Positions 17,315 to 25,531 of a DNA stretch of 64,000 nt are shown here, piece by piece. The stretch covers positions 1 through 64,000 of the forward strand of contig JBFWRI010000003.1 in NCBI GenBank assembly GCA_050248995.1. Reading direction: 5' to 3'. Each line of letters opens with the position of its first letter. Positions within the stretch are counted from its first letter, which is position 1. The notes below the pieces were generated by a model. It was not told where the DNA came from. It ran no database searches and saw only the letters and a list, made by a program, of their open reading frames with translations. A program made the position numbers and the translations under genes. This DNA comes from JBFWRI01 sp050248995 (GTDB lineage Bacteria; Pseudomonadota; Alphaproteobacteria; JAIXQD01).

Positions 17315-17323
17315 GTGTTCAGA

Positions 17324-17917
17324 TTAGCCGAGCAGACGATTCAGGCCAACGATAATTCCAGCTGTGGCGCCCCACACCAGGCCAGCAGGCGTGTCAAAGG
17401 CATAGAATTGGTGCGAGTAATTCTGGATATTTATTGTATCAATTCGGCATGCCTTCGGGCTGAATACGCTGAGCGGGCACAGGATGATGCTGGCGACTTC
17501 GGCGGGGTTGGCAAACAGATCAGGCAGCGTGTCCACACAGCCTACCACAGGCGTGATCATAAATCCGGTACGCGTCGGATAATCAGGCAGCACCCCCAAG
17601 ACCCGCACGGATGATGCGGGTAACGCGATTTCTTCCTCGGCCTCACGTAATGCTGTTGCAATGACATCGGTGTCGGCTTCACCGCAGCTGCCGCCGGGGA
17701 AACTTATCTGCCCCGCATGCTGCGGCATGTCCTGCGTGCGCTCGGTTAAAAGAATGTGAGGCGCACCATTATGCTCGGTTAATGCCACAAGCACGGCTGC
17801 AGGACGGTATACACTTGGCCGGGGATAGGTGCTTTCAAGCTCGTCGTCACCACGACCTGGCGGCATTTCGTTTCTCAGCGCGATCGCTAGTTTACGCAGC
17901 GTATCATCCGTCCTCAT
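17324..17917 (-). CDS. NUDIX hydrolase, CoA pyrophosphatase type
   Basis: This group hydrolyses CoA and its derivatives to 3',5'-ADP and phosphopantetheine. The 197-residue protein shows the CoA-specific pre-box region LLTERTQDMPQHAGQISFP (about residues 56-74), directly followed by a NUDIX box spanning 75-99 with the metal-binding REAEEE (91-96). In the box the final Gly is replaced (EEIAL), a mild change. ATG at 17917 lies within the DUF1285 reading frame (14-base overlap), the usual alphaproteobacterial arrangement, and the gene ends 9 bases before the CCA transferase. Confidence 0.9.
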   Translation of the reverse strand: MRTDDTLRKLAIALRNEMPPGRGDDELESTYPRPSVYRPAAVLVALTEHNGAPHILLTERTQDMPQHAGQISFPGGSCGEADTDVIATALREAEEEIALPASSVRVLGVLPDYPTRTGFMITPVVGCVDTLPDLFANPAEVASIILCPLSVFSPKACRIDTINIQNYSHQFYAFDTPAGLVWGATAGIIVGLNRLLG

Positions 17918-18362
17918 CGATACCGCCCAACAGGAAAGACGAAGCGCCGCTACGCAGCCACAGGCTGCCGCCACGCCGCTCGCCATGCTTCACCAGCTCA
18001 TAATAGACACTGGTACTGACGCGGCCCTCACAGCCGCCGCGCACCATCACATAGGGCACACCACCACGCATGACCAGCGGGTGCTCCTTACTCAGGACAA
18101 CCTTCTCGCCCAGCGACGACGCCATCGTTACTGTATCGCCACTGAATGAGGCAGCCTCAATAACATAGGGAACATCCTCAACGTTAACGCGACACCGCTC
18201 AGCCGGGTTTGAGAGCCAGTAACTGCCGTCGGTGTCGCGTGTCAGGATCGACGCGAATAACCTTACGAGCTCGTGACGTTGTATCTTCTGGTCGCCATGC
18301 CACCATGTGCCATCGCGGCTGATGCGAAAAGGTGGCCCGTCATTGGTGACATCACGCACCAT
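17904..18362 (-). CDS. DUF1285 domain-containing protein
   Basis: Conserved alphaproteobacterial protein of unknown function. The 152-residue product shows the family features: FRISRDGTWWHGDQKIQRHELVRLFASIL (spread over about residues 12-40), YWLSNPAERCRVNVEDVPYV (about 48-67), and a beta-rich C-terminal half ending in SGASSFLLGG. ATG at 18362 shares one base with the stop codon of the upstream gene, and the frame upstream of it is a shadow of that gene. It overlaps the NUDIX gene by 14 bases. The operon with a CoA-type NUDIX and the CCA transferase is conserved, but the function is not known. Confidence 0.88.
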   Translation of the reverse strand: MVRDVTNDGPPFRISRDGTWWHGDQKIQRHELVRLFASILTRDTDGSYWLSNPAERCRVNVEDVPYVIEAASFSGDTVTMASSLGEKVVLSKEHPLVMRGGVPYVMVRGGCEGRVSTSVYYELVKHGERRGGSLWLRSGASSFLLGGIDEDG

Positions 18363-19528
18363 CAACCCTTGGGCGCCATACGGTGGCGACGTTGCCGGGA
18401 TGTCAGGGGCTCTGCCGCTTCGGGATTTAGTTCTTCTTCGTAAAATGCCTCGAAGCTTGCCTGTAGGCGACGCTGCATGCGCGGCGATAATTTCATACGG
18501 CGGTGCTTGCGGCGCTTCGGCATCTGGAACTTGCGTAACTTCACTTTTACAGGCGCCTTCAGCTGCGCGAGCTTCTTCTGCCGGAATTCGAAGAATGATG
18601 CCGTACTCTTGAAATCGGCTTCCAGTTTGTGCAGCGAGGTTAGACCCCGACGCAGGATTGATTTTGCGGGCAACGGCACCGCGCCGCTGGCCAGGCCATC
18701 CTGCAGCACGCTCTTGATCTCGCGCACGGCGCGCGAAACATCGGCCTTTTCCATTTCGTCGGGCTTGGTGTTTTTCTGACGTTGGCGGTTTGTTACATCC
18801 CGGATTGTCCGGCGCACCTTGCCGGCATAGCTGCGCATTGTCGACAGTGCATCGACAATCGCCTCTTCGTCCATCATGCCGCCGCCGAAGGTAAAGCTTT
18901 GCAGGCGCGCCAGCTGCTGAATCAACTGCTGTTCCCAGCGCTGCAGAGCCCGGATTTGGGTAGCCTCGGCATCGTTCCACGCTTCATCGCCATCGCCGCG
19001 CAGCTCATTCGGCATGGCCGGGCCGACGGCCAGTAACAGACGGTGGGTTTTGGCCAGCCACGCCATTTCGTCGAACACATCATCGGGCTTACCGATGCAC
19101 ACTTCACCCGACTGCGTATCAAAACCATAGGTTGCGAAAAGGCATGGCGCATCATCCCACCACGGCGGCACGCCAACAAGGCCGCGCCGCGCTTCCAGCA
19201 GCACGTGCAGACGCGTATGCCCGGTTTCAATCGCGTAAAGACGCACAAGTTCGTTAAGCGCTTCGGCGATACGCACCAACCCGACATGGTCAAAAAGAAG
19301 ATGCGCCTCCAGCTGGTCCGTGCTTTGTGGCCAGCGGCTTGTCATGGTCATCGCGAAGTCTTCGTCGCTGCATTCAAATTCAAGCTGCAGCGCGCCATGG
19401 CCGACCACACGATTCAGTTTTGCCTGCAGCATACCCAGCGGGTGCACCCACTGACGCAAAACACCGCCACCCGCCACAGCGGATGATGGGGCTACCTGTC
19501 CGCTGGGATCGACCGGAACGGGCGTCAT
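18362..19528 (-). CDS. hypothetical protein with basic C-terminus
   Basis: Not recognised. The 388-residue protein has a globular, acidic N-terminal half (about residues 1-190), a helical middle and a very basic C-terminal segment (about 325-388) with runs such as PKRRKHRRMK and RQRRHR. That pattern suggests nucleic acid or membrane phospholipid contact. There is no signal peptide or membrane helix. The start at 19528 has AAGGA seven bases upstream; the frame is open to 19582 without a better site. Its stop overlaps the DUF1285 start by one base, so they are expressed together. Function unknown. Confidence 0.6.
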   Translation of the reverse strand: MTPVPVDPSGQVAPSSAVAGGGVLRQWVHPLGMLQAKLNRVVGHGALQLEFECSDEDFAMTMTSRWPQSTDQLEAHLLFDHVGLVRIAEALNELVRLYAIETGHTRLHVLLEARRGLVGVPPWWDDAPCLFATYGFDTQSGEVCIGKPDDVFDEMAWLAKTHRLLLAVGPAMPNELRGDGDEAWNDAEATQIRALQRWEQQLIQQLARLQSFTFGGGMMDEEAIVDALSTMRSYAGKVRRTIRDVTNRQRQKNTKPDEMEKADVSRAVREIKSVLQDGLASGAVPLPAKSILRRGLTSLHKLEADFKSTASFFEFRQKKLAQLKAPVKVKLRKFQMPKRRKHRRMKLSPRMQRRLQASFEAFYEEELNPEAAEPLTSRQRRHRMAPKG

Positions 19529-19625
19529 CAGGGTCCTTCGCAAATGCACAGCGGCACCGGAACTGACGCCCGATGCACACAACGTTATTGATTTTACGGG
19601 AATTTAGAGTTTTATGCCGGCAGAA

Positions 19626-19943
19626 TCAAGCTGTTCGCGACATTACATTAGTCGCGCCCGCATGCTGCGAAGAGTATGAAATTGCGGCGATTTCCGGGTG
19701 ATCCATATCTGACAGACGCTCCGCCACATCTTGGCTGGCCGTCAGCATGATGCGACCAAGGGCCGTTACTTTCAGGTCAGATACTTCCTCGCTCAGATGC
19801 TCTGTTTCCAGCCAGCCGCGCAACTCGGCGATAAAATCGCGTGCGCGCTCAACCCGCATTTTGACCAGCTCGCCACTCGAAAGCTCGGGCGCCAGATCCT
19901 GCAGAAGCTCGATAAAATAGTGGTTGTGCTCAAAGTGAGTCAT
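19626..19943 (-). CDS. hypothetical small acidic protein
   Basis: Not recognised. A 105-residue acidic, helical protein (ELVKMRVERARDFIAELRGWL around residues 25-45 and SDLKVTALGRIMLTASQDVAERL around 55-77). No signal peptide, membrane helix or metal motif is seen. ATG at 19943 is preceded by GAAGGATCG and GAAG elements. It is the first leftward gene after a 350-base gap and could lead the transcription unit 19943 to 15369. Codon use resembles the surroundings. Confidence 0.5.
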   Translation of the reverse strand: MTHFEHNHYFIELLQDLAPELSSGELVKMRVERARDFIAELRGWLETEHLSEEVSDLKVTALGRIMLTASQDVAERLSDMDHPEIAAISYSSQHAGATNVMSRTA

Positions 19944-20295
19944 GCGTCTTCGATCGATCCTTCATTTCAGAAAAACCAAAAAACAATCTACCCTCTTATG
20001 GACGCGAAAAGCGGCCACAATACGGCCTACAAACCATTAAAATACACACAGGTTGATGATGATAATGCGGGCCGATTCGTTAATAGACGATTTCCGCTTC
20101 GCAGCCACCATCCTGCATCGGTCCTATAGCATTCTGGACAGCAAGTAACAAAGACATTCTTTCGGTTTCAAAATTAACGTTTAAAAACGCAAAGAAAATG
20201 CGCAACCTGCTTCATAAATTTCCAGAGCGTTGTGCTAATCCCTAGAATTCAAAGGCTTTTCCGCTTTACCAAGTCAGCATACCCTTTTCAGATCC
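19944..20295. other. 352-base AT-rich intergenic region between divergent genes
   Basis: Noticeably richer in A and T than its surroundings. It must hold the promoters for the leftward unit starting at 19943 and the rightward PIG-L-like gene. No terminator-grade hairpin, tRNA or recognisable riboswitch is visible. It contains one short open frame on the + strand (20056-20148, listed separately). Confidence 0.6.
20056..20148 (+). CDS. possible 30-residue small protein
   Basis: A short frame with tandem ATGs (20056 and 20059) four bases after AGG, ending TAA at 20146-20148. The peptide has a coherent look (DDFRFAATILHRSYSI) and lies alone in a 352-base gap, but length this short arises easily by chance. 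There is no family match to cite. Confidence 0.2.
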   Translation: MMIMRADSLIDDFRFAATILHRSYSILDSK

Positions 20296-21108
20296 ATGTA
20301 TGCGCCCCACATTCTTCTCCTATGTGCCGCCCCCGGTGACGAAATTGTCGGGGCCAGCGCTGCTATCGTGCGCGCCCGCGAACAGGGTTCGCGCGTATCC
20401 GTACTGATGATGACCCATGGCCTGCCCCCTGCGGCCCCCTGGAGCCTATGGCAAAAACACCGTCAACCTAAGCGGCTCGAGAAAATAGCCGCTGCGAGCC
20501 AGCGCATTGCGCAGATGCTTGGATTCCAATATGCGGGATGGAGCATGTCGCAAGGACTAGACAGCTTGTGGCAGCGCCTGCCCCAGGTTGCAAGCCAGAT
20601 CGCCCGCACGATCGAAGCCCTGCAGCCCCAGTGTCTGTGGGTGCCCGCTTTTATGGGCCTTTCACCTGATCAGGATGCCATCAACATTGCTGCCAGCCGT
20701 CTGCGAGGGCTTATCGATATTTACGAATATGTCGCACGCCCTGAACAGTTGGACACCCGGCGTTTTCATGTTCACTTCCCCAGCAAGAATGGCATGGAAT
20801 TGGCGCTGAACCCCAGTATTTCCGAAGCGACCAAGCGCCGCCGCGCAATCGAGATACTGCAGGCGGCCGGTACCCAGTTTGTCTTCGCTGAAACCGACCG
20901 CGAACTCTTCCGCCCGCTGCCGGTCCATGATTATGCGCGCCCGCCTTTCGGCTATATCGCCGGCCCGACAACAAACCCAACTCGACAGGTCAAAGCCAGG
21001 GCCGCCGCCCTCTTGAAGCGGGTACGCCCGCTGTTCATCGCCTTTTTGCGAAAACCCCCTATAACGGCAACCTCGGCCCCCACATCCCAACCTTCAGAAT
21101 CACGGTAG
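20296..21108 (+). CDS. PIG-L/LmbE family deacetylase-like protein with degraded zinc site
   Basis: PIG-L enzymes are zinc N-deacetylases of sugars such as GlcNAc conjugates. The 270-residue product has the family N-terminus (HILLLCAAPGDEIVGASAAI, residues 5-24) in the place of the canonical AHPDDE strand-loop. The zinc ligand His is Ala12 and the catalytic-base Asp is Gly14; only Asp15 and Glu16 remain. The second zinc motif HPDH is SPDQ here (about residues 124-127). The fold-level pattern (RAREQGSRVSVLMMTHG, RIAQMLGFQYAGW) is intact. The frame is complete and codon use normal, so it is probably a maintained non-enzymatic relative. It lies 17 bases before the next gene. Confidence 0.75.
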   Translation: MYAPHILLLCAAPGDEIVGASAAIVRAREQGSRVSVLMMTHGLPPAAPWSLWQKHRQPKRLEKIAAASQRIAQMLGFQYAGWSMSQGLDSLWQRLPQVASQIARTIEALQPQCLWVPAFMGLSPDQDAINIAASRLRGLIDIYEYVARPEQLDTRRFHVHFPSKNGMELALNPSISEATKRRRAIEILQAAGTQFVFAETDRELFRPLPVHDYARPPFGYIAGPTTNPTRQVKARAAALLKRVRPLFIAFLRKPPITATSAPTSQPSESR

Positions 21109-21124
21109 GCTCATTGCTATTGCC

Positions 21125-22567
21125 ATGTTAACACCTAGGGTTATGTTTTCGATTTTTGCCAGACACTTACCCGGCATCCTGCTGGGTCTGGTAGTAACGG
21201 CCGGCACCGCTGTCGCCGCCGAGTTACAGCTGCATGAGTTGCCCCGCGCAGGGGTTTCCGCCATCAGTGGTGTAACATTTCCCGACCAGCCCAAACAATT
21301 ACCAATCGACACACGCTTCAGCCAGGCTATTCAAACCGTTGCTTTCGACCTTGACCTGACGTGCCGCCAGATCGAAGCCTACGGCTGGACACTGAAACCA
21401 AGCGAGCAAAACCGCGTTGACGCCATCTTTACCGGCACTGCATCCGAACTTACCGAGCGTGGATACATGGTGAAGCCACGCAATCCCGCGTCTGCCGCCG
21501 AAGATATTACGGTTTATACGGCAACAATGCCGCAAACACCTGAAGATCATGTGCTCTTCATGTGGTCGGCGGGCGATGCAGGCCTGTTATTGCTGACATG
21601 CGATGCCAAGGGTTCAGGCGAAGCGCCCGCTGAAGCGGCCAGCGCTGCGCCAGCGACAGGATTCCCCGACGCCGTGCCATATGTCGACACTAACCCCACA
21701 CGCCTGGTTGGCGAGTGGATGGGGCGCTATACGTGTCGCAGTCAGGGCATTACCGGCGCCACGCTAACTGTGACAAAGGCCCATATGGGCCGCAGCCATG
21801 ATGACCATCGCCTTGAAGGCGTGCTCAGCTTCTATCCAATGCCCGAAAATCCTGGGGTGGCCCGCGGCAGCTACCGCGTAATGGGGACCTACGATGATGT
21901 CACGCAACAGGCTTTTTTTTCACCCGGCCAGTGGTTGCAGCAACCAGCCGGCTATATTACCAAACCCTTCATCGTTTACTTTGATACCCAACGCGAGCGT
22001 ATGAGCGCCATCTTCCAGGACACCACCGGCTGCACCAGCTTCGAAGCCGGCCTGAAGACCCACGCGACGTCACCAGATCCGAAACCCGCCGCAAAAAAAC
22101 CGGTAAAAAAGAAAAAGAAGAAAAAGGCTGCGCCGAAGCCCGCGCCCGTTGCCGATGAAATACCGCCTGTCACCGATGTTCCCGCCACAACCGAAAATTC
22201 GACCGACCCGGTGACCGTGCCTGAAACTACAAACGACAGCCCATCCGCCACAGCAACCGTTACCGATACACCACCAGCTGTTGAAACCAGCATGGAACCA
22301 TTAGCCCCCGCTCCGGCTGCGCCGACCGTTGAACCAAGCCTGCCTGCCGCCCCTGCTCCAGCATCAGCTGCACCTGTATCATCGGATGTACCTGCGGCAG
22401 AAGCCCCTGTAGAACCTGTTCCAGCTGAAATCGTCGTACCAAAGAAACCGGGCGACATTGTTGATGTTGAACCAAAGCCGGCTCCGCCAACACCGGATCC
22501 TGCGGTAGATACCACAACCGGCGGTCTTGCCGTGCCCCCGGCTGAACAGCCACAACCCGCTCAATAA
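21125..22567 (+). CDS. secreted/periplasmic hypothetical protein with Pro/Ala-rich tail
   Basis: Not recognised. The 480-residue protein starts with a signal peptide (hydrophobic core LPGILLGLVVTAGTAVAA, cleavage near residue 32). It has a globular region (about 33-315) that holds several cysteines (in DLTCRQ, LLTCDA, RYTCRS and TGCTSF), probably disulfide-bonded. It ends in a long tail (about 320-480) made of a Lys run (PVKKKKKKKAAPK) followed by Pro/Ala/Val/Thr-rich sequence like periplasm-spanning linkers. The region LVGEWMGRYTCRSQGITG (about 198-215) resembles small secreted lipocalin-like domains, but this is weak. Its stop codon shares one base with the next start (TAATG), so it is coupled to the SGNH hydrolase. 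Confidence 0.65.
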   Translation: MLTPRVMFSIFARHLPGILLGLVVTAGTAVAAELQLHELPRAGVSAISGVTFPDQPKQLPIDTRFSQAIQTVAFDLDLTCRQIEAYGWTLKPSEQNRVDAIFTGTASELTERGYMVKPRNPASAAEDITVYTATMPQTPEDHVLFMWSAGDAGLLLLTCDAKGSGEAPAEAASAAPATGFPDAVPYVDTNPTRLVGEWMGRYTCRSQGITGATLTVTKAHMGRSHDDHRLEGVLSFYPMPENPGVARGSYRVMGTYDDVTQQAFFSPGQWLQQPAGYITKPFIVYFDTQRERMSAIFQDTTGCTSFEAGLKTHATSPDPKPAAKKPVKKKKKKKAAPKPAPVADEIPPVTDVPATTENSTDPVTVPETTNDSPSATATVTDTPPAVETSMEPLAPAPAAPTVEPSLPAAPAPASAAPVSSDVPAAEAPVEPVPAEIVVPKKPGDIVDVEPKPAPPTPDPAVDTTTGGLAVPPAEQPQPAQ

Positions 22568-23199
22568 TGTCCTATAAAGTTATCACCGCGCTTGGTGACA
22601 GCATCACTAATGGTTATTGGGATGAAGAAGGCTATGGCGGCTGGTTTGGGCGTCTGCAACGCCAGATCGTGTTGGCCCACCCTCACGAATTTGGTTTCAA
22701 CAACCTAGGTCACGACGGCGACGACACTGCGAGCGTTCTGCAGCGCCTGCGGACCGAAGTTGTTACACGTCCGACTGATATATTGCTGGTTGCCAGCGGT
22801 ATCAACGATCTCATTCGTTGGGAAAGCCGCGAAACACCGCTCGAGATTACAGCCGAAGCCCGTATGGAAACATGGCAGAGTCTTTTGAAAACGGCGAAAG
22901 ACATTGCGCCTCGCGTTGCGGTACTTAGTATCCTGCCGGTTGTCGACGGCCGCTTTCCGAATGATGGTGGCGAAGGCCGCCCGCTATATTACTGCAACAG
23001 CGATATTGAACCGTATAACGCTTTTCTGAAGCGGTTATGCTCTGATCATGACGTCGCGTTTGTTGATATCTATCCTGCACTGGCCAACACGGCATGGCCG
23101 GATCATGTTTATGACGGGACGCACCCGAATGCGCGCGGGCATCAGGTCGTTGCCGACCTTGTTTTCCGAGATTTGAACAAACTTGGCTGGCTTGCGTAG
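22567..23199 (+). CDS. SGNH/GDSL-type esterase
   Basis: SGNH hydrolases are serine esterases or lipases, often acting on acylated glycans or lipids. The 210-residue protein has all four blocks: GDSITNG at residues 10-16 (nucleophile Ser12), a Gly in NNLGHDGDD (block II), ASGINDLI near 77-84 with Asn (block III), and D183-G-T-H186 (block V, catalytic Asp and His). No signal peptide is visible, so it is predicted cytoplasmic unless exported otherwise. It is translationally coupled to the secreted protein upstream and lies 1 base from the end of the convergent YgjP-type gene. Confidence 0.92.
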   Translation: MSYKVITALGDSITNGYWDEEGYGGWFGRLQRQIVLAHPHEFGFNNLGHDGDDTASVLQRLRTEVVTRPTDILLVASGINDLIRWESRETPLEITAEARMETWQSLLKTAKDIAPRVAVLSILPVVDGRFPNDGGEGRPLYYCNSDIEPYNAFLKRLCSDHDVAFVDIYPALANTAWPDHVYDGTHPNARGHQVVADLVFRDLNKLGWLA

Positions 23200-23937
23200 T
23201 TAAACGCCGATGCGCATCAGGCGTGCGCCGTGCTGTTCCAGCCAGCGTTCGGCTGGCTCGTAGTCGCCCATCAGCTTTTCAACCAGTTTCCAGAAATCAG
23301 CACCATGATTCATGTGGATCAGGTGTGCGACTTCATGCGCCACCACATAATCCAGCACATGCAGCGGGGCCAATACCAGCCGCCAGTTGAAACTTAGCGT
23401 TGCTGCAACCACTCCGCGACGGCCCGATGTCGCCGTGCAGCTGCCCCAACGCGAATGCATGTCGCGTACGGCAACGCGTGCGATGGGCTTCTCGACAACC
23501 GATGCATAGAACGTGGCGCGCATCGACGCTTCACGCCGCGCATACGCGACCAACCACTTCCGCAGGCGCACCGGCAACGTAGCGATATCGCCGCCAACAT
23601 GCAGATAGGTGCCGTCGTCGGTTACACCTTTGCTGCGTTCGGGCGCATGGCGAATAACGCGTGTCTGCCCCATGAAGGGGATGCAGGTGCCTTCTGTCAG
23701 CGGCACAGCGGGTGCCAGCCGGCTTAAGCCGTCAGCCACCCAGCTCTGCTGCTCCTGCAGGAACCTGTCGATTTCGCGCTTTGATACCCAGCGGGGGGCT
23801 CGCACCTGGATCTCGCCGCTTTTGGGGTTGATGCTGAGCGTCATGTTCTTCTGGCGCTGGCGCATGACCTTCACCTTGGCATTCAGCAGCGCGAATGACT
23901 CAGACGAAGGGCGGCCAGCGGTCAGCGGGTTTTTCAT
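23200..23937 (-). CDS. M48-like metallopeptidase, YgjP/DUF45 family
   Basis: YgjP-type zinc metallopeptidases are small cytoplasmic proteins of poorly known substrate. The 245-residue product has the complete active site H201-E-V-A-H205 with the third ligand His211 in HMNHGADFW. MHSRWGSCT (around residue 160) and the ATLSFNWRLVLAP strand (about 177-189) are also typical of DUF45. The N-terminal domain (ALLNAKVKVMRQRQKNMTLSI) gives the usual beta-rich lead. ATG at 23937. Isolated, converging on the SGNH gene. Confidence 0.93.
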   Translation of the reverse strand: MKNPLTAGRPSSESFALLNAKVKVMRQRQKNMTLSINPKSGEIQVRAPRWVSKREIDRFLQEQQSWVADGLSRLAPAVPLTEGTCIPFMGQTRVIRHAPERSKGVTDDGTYLHVGGDIATLPVRLRKWLVAYARREASMRATFYASVVEKPIARVAVRDMHSRWGSCTATSGRRGVVAATLSFNWRLVLAPLHVLDYVVAHEVAHLIHMNHGADFWKLVEKLMGDYEPAERWLEQHGARLMRIGV

Positions 23938-24084
23938 AAGCAGTCCAGCAAGTTAGGGGTTATGCGGACGGACGTTGGAGGTCGCCCGCCGCATACTTAT
24001 TATGTAGGTTATCCACACCCTTAAAATCAACGTGAAAGAACGTAATTATATGCCTTTCCCGCAAGTGCCTAAGTGGCTGAAAAG

Positions 24085-24109
24085 GGGTCAGGCAGAGATA
24101 CGTTGACCC
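24085..24109. promoter_or_regulatory. inverted repeat GGGTCA-N13-TGACCC upstream of the YgjP gene
   Basis: GGGTCA at 24085-24090 mirrors TGACCC at 24104-24109. It lies in the 208-base gap between the PHA depolymerase stop and the YgjP-type gene start, both read leftward. It could be an operator half-site pair or a weak hairpin at the end of the YgjP leader region. No T-run follows. Confidence 0.25.
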
Positions 24110-24145
24110 ATAAGTCCCGATAAAATATCAGTTCTTATATGGAAA

Positions 24146-25420
24146 CTACTTGCTGGAAACTAGGCGGATGCCGCCCGACTTACTTTGCGGCTGGTCGTGC
24201 TGGCGGATGAAGTCACGCAGCTGCGGCATGATCTGTTCGCGCCACTTGCGGCCGTTGAAGATGCCGTAGTGCCCCACCTGCGGGTGCAATACATGCTTTT
24301 TCATATCGGCTGGCAGGTTGCTGCACAGCGTGTGCGCGGCCTTCGTCTGCCCCGGCGCTGAAATATCATCCAGTTCGCCTTCAATCGTGAACAGCGCCGT
24401 CTTTGTAATAGCTTCCGGCTTCACGCGGTGGCCACGCCACGTAAACGTGCCCGTCGCCAGTGACCGCTTCTGGAACACACGCTCGACCGTCTGCAGGTAA
24501 AACTCGGCCGTGATATCCATCACCGACAGGTACTCGTCATAGAACTTGCGGTGCGTGTCGGCACTTTCGCCATCGCCGCGCACAAGATGCTGGAACAGAC
24601 GCAGGTGCTCGCCCACATGGCGATCCAGATTCATGCTCATGAAGCCCGACAGCTGGATGAAGCCCGGGTACACTTCGCGGAACGCGCCCGGATACCATGC
24701 CGGAACGCTGCTGATAACGGTCTGTTTAAACCACTCCAGCGGACGCTGGGCCGCAAGATCGGTCACAGCGGTATTGGCTGCTGCGATATCAATCGGCCCG
24801 CCCATCAATGTAACACTGCGCGGCTGGTCGGCGTCGTCGCTTTCGGCCATCAGGCTGACAGCGCACAATACCGGCACGGCCGGCTGACAGACGGCCAGCA
24901 GGTGAATGTTACCGCCCAGCAGCTTGATGAAGTCGATGACATAGGCGATGTAATCTTCAAGGTCAAAGGTGCCTTCGCGCATGGGCACATGTTTCGCATC
25001 CACCCAGTCGGTAATGTAAACGTCATGTTCCGGCAACAGCGCTGCAACGGTGCCGCGCAGCAGCGTGGCATGGTGGCCCGACATCGGCGCGACAATCAAA
25101 AGCTTGGGGTGCAGCGCATCTGTATGCCGCTTGAAATGCATCAGGTGGCAAAACGGCTTCATGGCCACGATTTCTTCAGTCACCTGCACTTGCTGGCCGG
25201 CGATGACGGTCTGCGACAGGCCGAACTGCGGCTTGCCGAAGCGGCGCGTGATGCGCTCAAACACTTCAGCGCCGGCCGCAATGCTGCGGCCCATGCCTGT
25301 GAATGACAGCGGGTTATAAGGGGACTGGAAAGCAACCTGCGCGGCTTCGGCCATTAAGCGGGCCGGCGTCAGCATGATCTGCTGAATGTCATACAGGGAA
25401 TAAATCGGGTTTTTGAACAC
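24146..25420 (-). CDS. phaZ: intracellular polyhydroxyalkanoate depolymerase
   Basis: Intracellular PhaZ mobilises PHA granules by hydrolysing the polyester. The 424-residue protein matches the Cupriavidus-type PhaZ1 family. The N-terminus (MFKNPIYSLYDIQQIMLTPARLMAE) leads to the alpha/beta-hydrolase core with VAPMSGHHATLLRGTV (about 110-125), and the nucleophile is Cys178 in AVCQPAVP rather than a Ser in a lipase box, as known for this family. HPQVGHYGIFNGRKW near residue 390 carries the catalytic His. The gene stands alone. The phasin at 131-646 completes the evidence for granule storage. Confidence 0.93.
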   Translation of the reverse strand: MFKNPIYSLYDIQQIMLTPARLMAEAAQVAFQSPYNPLSFTGMGRSIAAGAEVFERITRRFGKPQFGLSQTVIAGQQVQVTEEIVAMKPFCHLMHFKRHTDALHPKLLIVAPMSGHHATLLRGTVAALLPEHDVYITDWVDAKHVPMREGTFDLEDYIAYVIDFIKLLGGNIHLLAVCQPAVPVLCAVSLMAESDDADQPRSVTLMGGPIDIAAANTAVTDLAAQRPLEWFKQTVISSVPAWYPGAFREVYPGFIQLSGFMSMNLDRHVGEHLRLFQHLVRGDGESADTHRKFYDEYLSVMDITAEFYLQTVERVFQKRSLATGTFTWRGHRVKPEAITKTALFTIEGELDDISAPGQTKAAHTLCSNLPADMKKHVLHPQVGHYGIFNGRKWREQIMPQLRDFIRQHDQPQSKSGGIRLVSSK

Positions 25421-25531
25421 TATGCTCGCCTCTGCCTGAACGATGGACTTCTCAATTTATAGCCTCATCCACGCTAATCGCCCACCCATGAAGGATGCTT
25501 TAAGAAACCGTTTCACCAATGAAATCAGCCC

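Noticed and set aside
17918..17986. N-terminal extension of the NUDIX hydrolase
   Set aside because: The added residues are a shadow of DUF1285 and the family start is at 17917.
24551..25306. Open frame of 251 codons opposite phaZ
   Set aside because: Shadow of the PHA depolymerase gene.
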